DNA of 64,000 nucleotides, from NCBI GenBank assembly GCA_963726615.1, contig CAVSCX010000018.1, positions 124,001 to 188,000 on the forward strand, in the 5' to 3' direction. Numbering within the stretch: the stretch's first letter is position 1; each line of letters starts with the position of its first letter. The notes beneath the pieces are model-generated. The model saw only the letters and a list, made by a program, of their open reading frames with translations. It did not search any database and had not been told where the DNA came from. Shown here in pieces: positions 26,181-33,177 of the stretch. Source of the DNA: CAWDZK01 sp963726615. Its GTDB lineage: Bacteria; Actinomycetota; Actinomycetes; JACCUZ01. The translations under genes and the position numbers were made by a program.

Positions 26181-27101
26181 GTGAGCAGGCGTGGCTGGGC
26201 ACTGTTCGCGGCGATGGGCGTGATCTGGGGGATCCCCTACCTGCTCATCAAGGTCGCGGTCGACGAGCTGGCCCCGAGCACGCTGGTGCTGGCACGCACG
26301 GGTCTCGCGGTCCTGCTGCTGCTGCCGCTGGCGCTGACCCGCGGCAGCCTGCCCGAGGTGTTCCGCGCCTGGCGGCCGCTGGTGGCCTTCGCCGCGGTCG
26401 AGATCATGGCGCCCTGGCTGCTGCTGGGTGTCGCGGAGCAGAGCCTGTCCAGCTCGCTGACCGGGCTGCTGATCGCCGGCGTCCCGCTCGTGGCCGCGGT
26501 GCTCGCCCTGCTCACCCGGGCCGACGACAGGCTCGACGGTCGCCGGCTGGCCGGGCTGCTGCTGGGGTTCGCCGGCGTCTCGGCGCTCGTCGGCTTCGAG
26601 GTCGAGGGCGGCGACGCCGGTGCCGTGGTCGCGGTGGCGGCAGTCGCGGTCTGCTACGCCGTCGGGCCGCTGATCCTGGCGCGCTGGCTCGCCCACCTCC
26701 CCGGGATCGGCGTGATCACGGCGTCGCTGGCCCTGACCGCGGTGGCCTACCTTCCGCTGGGTCTGGCGCAGGCGCCCTCCGGCTGGCCGTCCGGCGGCGT
26801 CGTGCTGGCAGTCGTCGGGCTGGCGGCGGTCTGCACGGCGCTGGCGTTCCTCGTGTTCTTCGCGCTCATCGCCGAGGTCGGGCCGACCCGGTCGACGGTC
26901 ATCACCTACGTGAACCCGGCAGTGGCGCTGCTGCTGGGAGTGACGCTGCTCGACGAACGGTTCACAGCGGCGACGGCGGCCGGGTTCGGCCTGATCCTGG
27001 TCGGCTCGGTGCTGGCGACCCGGCGTTCGGGCCGCGCCCGCGACGCCCGGCACGCGGGCGGCACCGTCGAGCCCGAGGTGTGCGTGGTCGCCGAGCCGTG
27101 A
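26181..27101 (+). CDS. EamA/DMT-family transporter
   Basis: A 306-residue protein with ten predicted membrane segments in two EamA repeats (ALFAAMGVIWGIPYLLIKVAV, then TAVAYLPLGLAQ and VGPTRSTVITYVNPAVALLLG). DMT exporters move small metabolites such as amino acids out of the cell, and the substrate is not predictable here. The GTG start has GGAGGCGG about seven nt upstream. Confidence 0.88.
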   Translation: MSRRGWALFAAMGVIWGIPYLLIKVAVDELAPSTLVLARTGLAVLLLLPLALTRGSLPEVFRAWRPLVAFAAVEIMAPWLLLGVAEQSLSSSLTGLLIAGVPLVAAVLALLTRADDRLDGRRLAGLLLGFAGVSALVGFEVEGGDAGAVVAVAAVAVCYAVGPLILARWLAHLPGIGVITASLALTAVAYLPLGLAQAPSGWPSGGVVLAVVGLAAVCTALAFLVFFALIAEVGPTRSTVITYVNPAVALLLGVTLLDERFTAATAAGFGLILVGSVLATRRSGRARDARHAGGTVEPEVCVVAEP

Positions 27102-27125
27102 CCGCCGGTCGCTCCGGCGCCGGCG

Positions 27126-27317
27126 TCAGCCGCCGGACTTGCGGCGGAACTGCCTCTTCGTCACGTCGTTGCTGGCCGCAGGAACGCCGTGGCCCGACAG
27201 GTGGTCCTGCCCGCGCGCGCCCTTGGCCCGCTCCTGCTTCGCCGCCAGCGCCTCGCGCATCCTGCGCTGCACGTCGTTCTCGGTCTTCGCCGGCTTGTCG
27301 GGCTTCTTGGCCGCCAC
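27126..27317 (-). CDS. DUF5302 small protein
   Basis: A 63-residue highly basic protein (AAKKPDKPAKTENDVQ, then RRMREALAAKQERAKG and a C-terminal TKRQFRRKSGG). I recognise it as the actinobacterial DUF5302 family, whose function is unknown. The lysine-rich tail and helix suggest nucleic-acid or ribosome contact, which is inference. The GTG start is chosen to match the family N terminus. Confidence 0.75.
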   Translation of the reverse strand: MAAKKPDKPAKTENDVQRRMREALAAKQERAKGARGQDHLSGHGVPAASNDVTKRQFRRKSGG

Positions 27318-27402
27318 GGTCGCACCTGTCCCTCGTCGCTCGTGCCCGGGTCGTGCTGTCGGACCCCATCCTGGCAAGTCCGGGAGCGTCGGCGCGCCCG
27401 GG

Positions 27403-28197
27403 TTACCGGGAGCGGGTCAGCTGCGCGAGGACCCCGGCGGCCAGCCCGGCGGCATACCGGTCGCGGCACGCCCTCGAGGTCATGCAGCGGGCGTCGCCCC
27501 GGTTGCGCATGTTGCCCAGCTCCACCATCACTGTCGGGACGTCAGAGGCGTTGAGGGTGCCGAGGTCGCGCCGCACGTCCAGGCCGTCCCCGCCGTACGC
27601 CGTCGACACCGCGAACCCGGCGCCGACGAGCCCGGCCCGCACCCGCTTCGCGAGCCGGCGGGACCGGCCGAGGATGTCGTCGGTCCACCCGGCGCGCAGG
27701 CCGGGCCGGATCACGAAGAAGCCGTGGGTGGCCGCGGCGGCCCCGTCGCCGTGCAGCGAGACCTCGACATCGGCGCCGACCCTGGCGCCGAACCGGCCCC
27801 GGTCCCCCACGCACGGACCCCAGTCGGCCCGCGAGTTCGTGGTGCGGGTCATCCGGACCGTGGCCCCGAGCGCCTCCAGCCGCCGCTTCAGCGCCCGGGA
27901 CGTGCGCCACGCGAAGGTCGCCTCCGGGAACCCGCTGTCTGTCGCCGTGCCGGTGGTGTTGCACGGCTTCCAGATGCCGACGTACACGAGCCTGTTGATC
28001 GCCCGGAGGTGCCGGCTGTTGCCCAGCTGGTGACCCGGGTCGATGGCCACCACCCGACCCGCGAGCGGCAGCGGCGCCGCCTTGGCCGGGACGGCCGGGC
28101 TCGATCCCGCGGCGGCCGGTGCGGCGGCGAGCAGGAGGGCGAGCAGGCCGGTGACGGCGGCGGCGGGGCGGCAGCGCACCCGACGAGCCTGCCGCAC
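27403..28197 (-). CDS. Secreted N-acetylmuramoyl-L-alanine amidase (Amidase_3)
   Basis: A 264-residue exported zinc amidase that would cleave the lactyl-amide bond of peptidoglycan. Residues 1-31 form a signal peptide (RRVRCRPAAAV, a hydrophobic core, then AAAPAAAG). Catalytic motifs are AIDPGHQ, a metal Glu in FPEATFAW, SLHGDG and MVELGNMRN. A small insertion with cysteines (KPCNTTG, GPCVGD, RCMTSRACR) suggests disulfides. It is encoded alone, divergent from the next gene. Confidence 0.88.
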   Translation of the reverse strand: MRQARRVRCRPAAAVTGLLALLLAAAPAAAGSSPAVPAKAAPLPLAGRVVAIDPGHQLGNSRHLRAINRLVYVGIWKPCNTTGTATDSGFPEATFAWRTSRALKRRLEALGATVRMTRTTNSRADWGPCVGDRGRFGARVGADVEVSLHGDGAAAATHGFFVIRPGLRAGWTDDILGRSRRLAKRVRAGLVGAGFAVSTAYGGDGLDVRRDLGTLNASDVPTVMVELGNMRNRGDARCMTSRACRDRYAAGLAAGVLAQLTRSR

Positions 28198-28246
28198 CGG
28201 CGCCGGGCATGGACGGTTTCAGCCGATCTGCGCCATGCTCGCGGCC

Positions 28247-28921
28247 ATGTGCCCTGCCCGCCGGCCCACCGAGGTCGTCGTCGAGGTGGTGCCGACCCGG
28301 GCGTTCGCGTCGGCGGTGGACTGGCCCGGCTGGTGCCGGAGCGGGCGGACGCCGCACGAGGCGCTGCGCGGGCTGGCCGCCTACGCCGACCGGTACGCCG
28401 TCGTGGCCCGCTCCGCCGGCACCGGCTTCACCGTCGCGTCGGCGGACGAGCTCGACGTCGTCGACGAGACGCCCGGCGACGCGACCACCGGCTTCGGCGC
28501 ACCCGCTCGCGCGGCCCCGACCGACAGCCGCGACCTCACGGCGGCGGAGGCGGACCGGCAGGTCCGGCTGCTGCGGGCGTGCTGGGACGCGCTCGACCGG
28601 CTGGCCGCGGAGGCACCGGAACACCTCCGCAAGGGGCCGAGGGGCGGCGGGCGGGACCGGGACGAGGTGATCGAGCACGTCCGGGAAGCGGAGCGCAGCT
28701 ACGCCCGCAGGATCGGCGTGCGGCACCCGCCGTACCACGGCGACCCGGCCGCGGTGGCCGCGCTCCGCGGCGAGGTGGAGCAGGTGCTCCGGGCCTGTCG
28801 CGCCGGCGCTCCGGTGGTGGAGAAGGGCTGGCCGCCGCGATACTTCCTGCGCCGGGCCGCCTGGCACGTGCTGGACCATGTCTGGGAGATCGAGGACAAG
28901 TCCGAGGGGGACGGCGCATGA
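28247..28921 (+). CDS. DinB-like domain protein of unknown function
   Basis: A protein of about 224 residues. The first 60 residues resemble a HicB-type strand-helix fold (PTRAFASAVDWPGWCRSGRTP and ALRGLAAYADRY). The rest (EVIEHVREAERSYARRIG and RRAAWHVLDHVWEIEDK) resembles a DinB/mycothiol-dependent four-helix protein with histidines spaced as a metal site. ATG at 28247 or 28235 may be the start; neither has a ribosome-binding site. Its stop overlaps the next ATG. Confidence 0.65.
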   Translation: MCPARRPTEVVVEVVPTRAFASAVDWPGWCRSGRTPHEALRGLAAYADRYAVVARSAGTGFTVASADELDVVDETPGDATTGFGAPARAAPTDSRDLTAAEADRQVRLLRACWDALDRLAAEAPEHLRKGPRGGGRDRDEVIEHVREAERSYARRIGVRHPPYHGDPAAVAALRGEVEQVLRACRAGAPVVEKGWPPRYFLRRAAWHVLDHVWEIEDKSEGDGA

Positions 28922-29967
28922 CGACGATAGGCACCAGGGGCCGGCTGTCGGCGCTCGCAGCGGCGGCACTGGCGCTGACCGTCGTCGTCCCGGCAGCGGC
29001 GGCGTCGGACGCCCGGCCGACGGCGTTCCCGGACCGGTCGCGGATCGACCCGGCGGCACTGCCGCGCGGCCCCGCCGTGACGACGCTGCACACCGAAGGT
29101 CGCTCGATCGTGGACGGCCGGACCCGGCTGCGCACGTCGCTGCCCGGGCACCTGCGGATCCTCGGCCGGGTCGGGCCCGGGTACGTCGTGACGACGCGGG
29201 CCGACGACGGCGGTGACCACACGCTGTGGCGGGTGCGCCGCACCGGCGCCACCCACCGGCTGCGGTCGCTCGCCGACGACGCCGACGACCTGCGCCTCGC
29301 GCCGAGCGGTGCGCGGGTCGCCTGGACCCAGCAGGGCCGGAGCTCCACCAGGGTGCTCGTCGCGCGGACGTCCGACGGCCGCCTCGTGGACGCCCGGCGG
29401 TTCCGCGGCTTCCTCGACGTCCTCGACCTGGGCAAGCGGGTGCTGCTCGGCGGCATCCGCCCGGACCGGACGATCTGGTGGCGACCGGTCGTGGACCGCG
29501 TCACCGTGGCAGGTGACCTGTCGCTGAACGAGGCCGACCTGACGAGCGACCGGGCGGTCGTGGTCGTCCCGGACCAGGTCAACGGCTACGACGGCATCTG
29601 TCTCGGCTACGCCGCGCTGTCCGAGCCCGGCAGGCTGCGGTGGACGAGCTGCGAGGACAGGCCGCTGTCGTTCTCGCCGAACGGCCGCCTGATGGTGACG
29701 ACGTTCATCCAGGCCGACGGTCCCGGCACGGGCCTGCTCCAGGTCCGCACCGCGGCCTCGAACACCGTCCGGGCCACGTTGCGCACCGGCGGCTTCTTCG
29801 TCTTCCCCTACTGGGAGGGGAACCGCTCGTTCCTCGCGCACACCTGGCGCAAGGGGCGGGCCGCGATCGTCCGGGTCAGCCGTGACGGCACCGTCGAGCG
29901 GGTGTCCAGGGTCGTGCGCGAGGACGGTGGCGACGACGCGCTGGCCTGGAGCTTCCCCTCTCCCTGA
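28918..29967 (+). CDS. Secreted TolB-like beta-propeller protein
   Basis: A 349-residue exported protein. Residues 1-29 form a signal peptide ending AAAASDA. The rest consists of repeated beta-strand segments such as GDHTLWRVRRTGATHRLRSL, LAPSGARVAWTQQGRSST and FSPNGRLMVTTFIQ that resemble TolB/WD-type blades. No catalytic motif is seen. It is coupled to the preceding gene by an ATGA overlap. Function unknown. Confidence 0.68.
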   Translation: MTTIGTRGRLSALAAAALALTVVVPAAAASDARPTAFPDRSRIDPAALPRGPAVTTLHTEGRSIVDGRTRLRTSLPGHLRILGRVGPGYVVTTRADDGGDHTLWRVRRTGATHRLRSLADDADDLRLAPSGARVAWTQQGRSSTRVLVARTSDGRLVDARRFRGFLDVLDLGKRVLLGGIRPDRTIWWRPVVDRVTVAGDLSLNEADLTSDRAVVVVPDQVNGYDGICLGYAALSEPGRLRWTSCEDRPLSFSPNGRLMVTTFIQADGPGTGLLQVRTAASNTVRATLRTGGFFVFPYWEGNRSFLAHTWRKGRAAIVRVSRDGTVERVSRVVREDGGDDALAWSFPSP

Positions 29968-29999
29968 CCCGGTTATCCGGCTGCGCCCCCGCTCGGCAG

Positions 30000-31373
30000 G
30001 TGCCACCCTGTGGCCTCGTGCCACCCGACGAGCCCGGTCCGGCGAACGAGCCGGCCCCCGGCGGCGAGCGCCGGACGTGGCGGAAGCGGGTGGCCGGCCT
30101 CCGGATCGACGTCACGCCGCTGCGTACCTCGCGGGACTTCCGGCTGCTGTTCTGGGCCGGCACCGTCTTCTACCTCGGCGGCATGGTCAGCTACGTCGCC
30201 CTGCCGTACCAGATCTACCAGCTCACCGGCTCCAACTTCGCCGTCGGTGCGATGGGGCTGGTCGAGCTGGCGCCGCTCGTCGTCTTCGGCCTCTACGGTG
30301 GCGCGCTCGCCGACCACATGGACCGGCGGACGCTGCTCGTCTGGACCGCGGTCGCCCAGGTCGTGCTCACGGCCGCGCTGCTGGGCAACGCGCTGCTGGC
30401 CGACCCCAGTGTCTGGGCGATCTACGTCGTGGGCTTCCTGATGGCGATCGCGCAGTCGCTGCAGCGGCCCTCGCGCGAGGCGCTCATCCCCCGGACCGTC
30501 CGGCACGACGAGCTCCCCGCCGCTGTCTCGGTCGCCACCCTCGGGATGCAGATCGGGACCCTGCTCGGCCCCGCGCTCGGCGGCCTCCTGGTGGGCACCG
30601 TGGGGGTGTCGTGGGCGTACGCCGTCGACACCACGGGTCTTGTCGCCGCGACCCTGCTGTTCGCCGCCCTGCGCCGTTACCCGCCGACCGATGCGAGCAC
30701 GCCGCCGAGCGTCGCCAGCATCGTCGAGGGCATCCGCTACGCCGTCGGTCGCAGGGATCTGCTCGGCACGTACGTCATCGACATGGTCGCGATGTTCATG
30801 GCGATGCCGATCGTGCTGTTCCCGGCGTTCGCGCAGGACGTGCTGGAGCAGCCGAAGGCGCTGGGCCTGCTCTACACCGCGGAGAGCGTCGGGACCCTGA
30901 TCGCGACCCTCACCAGCGGCTGGACGTCCCGGTTCCACCACCACGGCAGGGCCGTCGTCGTCGCCTCCATGGCGTGGGGCGGCGCCATCGCCCTCGCGGG
31001 CCTCGCCCCGACCGTGTGGGTGGCACTGGTGTTCCTGGTGGTGGCGGGCGGCGCCGACATGATCAGCGGCATCTTCCGCGGCGTCATCTGGCACCAGACG
31101 ATCCCGGACGAGAAGCGCGGCCGGCTGGCCGGCATCGAGATGCTGTCCTACTCGGTCGGCCCGCTCGGCGGCCAGGCGCGCTCCGGGCTCGTCGCGGACG
31201 CCACCACGGTGCGCACGTCCATCGTCAGCGGCGGCGTGCTCTGCGTCGTCGGCGTGGCAGTCACCACAGCGTGGCTGCGCGAGTTCTGGCGCTACGACGC
31301 GCGCACCGACGAGCACGCCGTGCACGAGCGCGAGCTGCGCGCCGCCCGCGCCGAAGCGGCCACCGACCGCTAG
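30000..31373 (+). CDS. MFS transporter (EntS-like exporter)
   Basis: A 12-segment major-facilitator transporter of about 457 residues. It begins with a hydrophilic tail, then FRLLFWAGTVFYLGGMVSYVALPYQIYQLTGSN, GGALADHMDRRTLL (motif A) and LLGPALGGLLVG. The pattern is like enterobactin exporter EntS and actinobacterial homologues. GTG at 30000 is listed; the in-frame GTG at 30018 fits equally well and neither has a clear ribosome-binding site. The substrate is unknown; no siderophore genes adjoin. Confidence 0.87.
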   Translation: MPPCGLVPPDEPGPANEPAPGGERRTWRKRVAGLRIDVTPLRTSRDFRLLFWAGTVFYLGGMVSYVALPYQIYQLTGSNFAVGAMGLVELAPLVVFGLYGGALADHMDRRTLLVWTAVAQVVLTAALLGNALLADPSVWAIYVVGFLMAIAQSLQRPSREALIPRTVRHDELPAAVSVATLGMQIGTLLGPALGGLLVGTVGVSWAYAVDTTGLVAATLLFAALRRYPPTDASTPPSVASIVEGIRYAVGRRDLLGTYVIDMVAMFMAMPIVLFPAFAQDVLEQPKALGLLYTAESVGTLIATLTSGWTSRFHHHGRAVVVASMAWGGAIALAGLAPTVWVALVFLVVAGGADMISGIFRGVIWHQTIPDEKRGRLAGIEMLSYSVGPLGGQARSGLVADATTVRTSIVSGGVLCVVGVAVTTAWLREFWRYDARTDEHAVHERELRAARAEAATDR

Positions 31374-31437
31374 ACCCCACTAGCCCCCACCCGCCCGTAC
31401 CCCTGCCCCTACCCCGCCCGTACCCCGCCCGTACTCC

Positions 31438-31511
31438 GCTCGTTTGCGACCTGCGCCCCCGACACGCCGTCCCTTGGACGGCGTGTCGGGGGCGCCGGGT
31501 CGCAAACGAGC
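31438..31511. repeat. Long near-perfect palindrome (possible terminator or mobile repeat)
   Basis: A 74-nt inverted repeat. Left arm 31438-31471 and right arm 31477-31511 pair over 33 of about 35 positions with a 5-nt loop. The arm ends read GCTCGTTTGCGACC and GGTCGCAAACGAGC. It lies between the convergent ends of the MFS gene (31373) and a small leftward gene (31556), so it could end transcription in both directions. It is longer and more perfect than a terminator needs to be. A pyrimidine-rich tract with repeated ACCCCGCCCGT precedes it (31389-31437). Confidence 0.85.
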
Positions 31512-31555
31512 ACCCACCGGGGCTTGGGCGCGCGGGGTGGTGGGCCGGGCGGGCG

Positions 31556-31930
31556 TCAGTCGTGGCGGAAGCCGCCGAGGAAGCGGCGGAAGACGCCGCC
31601 CTCGCGCGGCAGCGGCGCGGCCGGCGGCGGCGCTGCCGGGCGCTGCCGGGCCACCGGCGCGTCGTAGTCGGTGCGCACGATCGCGTCGACGACCTCGTCG
31701 TCGGTGAAGTCCTCCGAGCCCGCGATCTGCGGGACGTAGCCGACAAGCATCCCGTCGCGCATCACCTGCGCCTCCAGGTGCAGGGTGCCGTCGCTGTCCC
31801 AGACGGCGGTACGCGCTCCGGGCAGCCGGACGGCGATGCCGAACTGGTAGACGTTCACCTTCTCCAGCGAGGCGTCGACACCGCGCTCCCGCAGTGCGTC
31901 GACAACTCGCCGGGCCCGCAGCTCCTCCAC
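31556..31930 (-). CDS. Conserved small protein of unknown function
   Basis: A 124-residue acidic protein. The N-terminal part (VEELRARRVVDALRERGVDA) is a helix, followed by a beta-rich core (VYQFGIAVRLPGARTAVWDSDGTL). It has a Pro/Ala-rich segment and a basic C-terminal FRRFLGGFRHD. No known domain is recognised. The GTG at 31930 is preferred over an upstream in-frame ATG because TAGGGT lies seven nt before it, the leaderless pattern. Confidence 0.62.
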   Translation of the reverse strand: MEELRARRVVDALRERGVDASLEKVNVYQFGIAVRLPGARTAVWDSDGTLHLEAQVMRDGMLVGYVPQIAGSEDFTDDEVVDAIVRTDYDAPVARQRPAAPPPAAPLPREGGVFRRFLGGFRHD

Positions 31931-31988
31931 CGGACCGACCCTAACCGGCCCGGCTGCGCGGTCGCTGTGAACCGCCGACATGCACCAC

Positions 31989-33035
31989 TCAGGTCTCGCT
32001 GGACCGGGACCACAGGTTGATGCCGCTGTCCACCGCGTGCCGCTCGATCTCGGCCAGCTCGTCGCCGGTGAACCCGAGCCGGTCCACGGCGGCCAGGTTG
32101 GCGTCCAGCTGGGCGACGCTGCTCGCCCCGACGAGCACCGAGGTCACCCGGTCGTCGCGCAGGATCCAGGCAAGGGCCATCTGCGCGAGCGTCTGGCCGC
32201 GCCCGGTGGCGATCTCGTTCAGCGCGCGCACGTGCGCCAGGCTCGCGTCGCTCAGCAGCCCCGGGTCGAGCGACTTCCCCTGCGCCGCCCGCGAGCCCTC
32301 GGGGATGCCGTCCAGGTACCTGTCGGTCAGCATCCCCTGTGCCAGCGGCGAGAACGCGATGCAGCCGATGCCCTCGTCGCCGAGGACGTCCAGGAGGGAC
32401 GGGTCGCCGTCCTCGACCCAGCGGTTCAGCATCGAGTACGACGGCTGGTGGATCAGCAGCGGCACCCCCAGCTCCCGCATCAGCGCCGCCGCCTCGCGGG
32501 TCCGCTCCGCGGAGTACGACGAGATGCCGGCGTACGTGGCCCGGCCCGAGCGCACGGCCTGCGCGAGCGCACCCATCGTCTCCTCGAGCGGGGTGTCGGG
32601 GTCGGTGCGGTGGGAGTAGAAGATGTCGACATGGTCCAGGCGCAGCCGGGCCAGGCTCTGGTCCAGCGAGCCCAGCAGGTACTTCCGGGAGCCGCCGTCG
32701 CCGTACGGCCCGGGCCACATGTCGTAGCCCGCCTTCGTCGAGATGACGAGCTCGTCGCGGTGGGCGGCGAAGTCCTCGCGGTAGATCCGGCCGAAGTTGG
32801 TCTCCGCCGAGCCGTACGGCGGGCCGTAGTTGTTGGCGAGGTCGAAGTGCGTGACGCCCCGGTCGAACGCCCGGTGCAGGATCGCGCGCTGGGTCTCGAT
32901 CGGCTTGTCGTCGCCGAAGTTGTGCCACAGGCCGAGGGAGACGGCCGGCAGCAGCAGGCCGCTCCTGCCGCTCCGGCGGTAGGGCAGCGCCTCGTAGCGA
33001 TCTGACGCGGGCCGGTAGCCGGGGTCGGTGGTCAT
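31989..33035 (-). CDS. Aldo/keto reductase (YghZ/L-glyceraldehyde 3-phosphate reductase type)
   Basis: A 348-residue NADPH-dependent aldo/keto reductase. The tetrad is visible as D and Y in FDLANNYG, K in STKAGYDMWPGPYG and H in FYSHRTDPDTP. The GYDMWPGPYGDGGSRKYLLGSLDQSL stretch is typical of YghZ-like enzymes that reduce L-glyceraldehyde 3-phosphate and methylglyoxal. The ATG has CAGGAT six nt upstream. It is transcribed alone, divergent from the HelD-type gene. Confidence 0.88.
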   Translation of the reverse strand: MTTDPGYRPASDRYEALPYRRSGRSGLLLPAVSLGLWHNFGDDKPIETQRAILHRAFDRGVTHFDLANNYGPPYGSAETNFGRIYREDFAAHRDELVISTKAGYDMWPGPYGDGGSRKYLLGSLDQSLARLRLDHVDIFYSHRTDPDTPLEETMGALAQAVRSGRATYAGISSYSAERTREAAALMRELGVPLLIHQPSYSMLNRWVEDGDPSLLDVLGDEGIGCIAFSPLAQGMLTDRYLDGIPEGSRAAQGKSLDPGLLSDASLAHVRALNEIATGRGQTLAQMALAWILRDDRVTSVLVGASSVAQLDANLAAVDRLGFTGDELAEIERHAVDSGINLWSRSSET

Positions 33036-33150
33036 GGCGGCATCCTGCCAGCCCGTCCGGGGCCCGCAGCCGCGGGGAGCACGTCCCGAGCACGACCGTT
33101 TGGCGGGTCCGGCCGCGCGAGCCGGGCCGGGTACGGCAAGATGGACGGCC

Positions 33151-33177
33151 ATGTCCAAGGGGGTCCGCCGCAGGTGA
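33151..33177 (+). CDS. Putative leader peptide of the HelD-type gene
   Basis: An eight-codon reading frame encoding MSKGVRRR. Its stop (TGA, 33175-33177) overlaps the GTG start at 33174. CAAGAT (33137-33142) ends eight nt before the ATG, which fits a leaderless start. If used, translation would be coupled to the helicase gene. The same bases read in another frame from ATG 33141 continue in frame into the helicase, so this is one of two competing start models. Confidence 0.35.
   Translation: MSKGVRRR

Noticed and set aside
27139..28917. N-terminal extension of the beta-propeller gene back to 27139
   Set aside because: It would cross the oppositely oriented DUF5302 and amidase genes. The ATG at 28918 has a signal peptide and coupling overlap.
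33060..33173. Rifamycin-associated element upstream of the HelD-type gene
   Set aside because: The expected long inverted repeat with GGGGCTTGC-type arms is absent; only weak -10-like sequence is seen.
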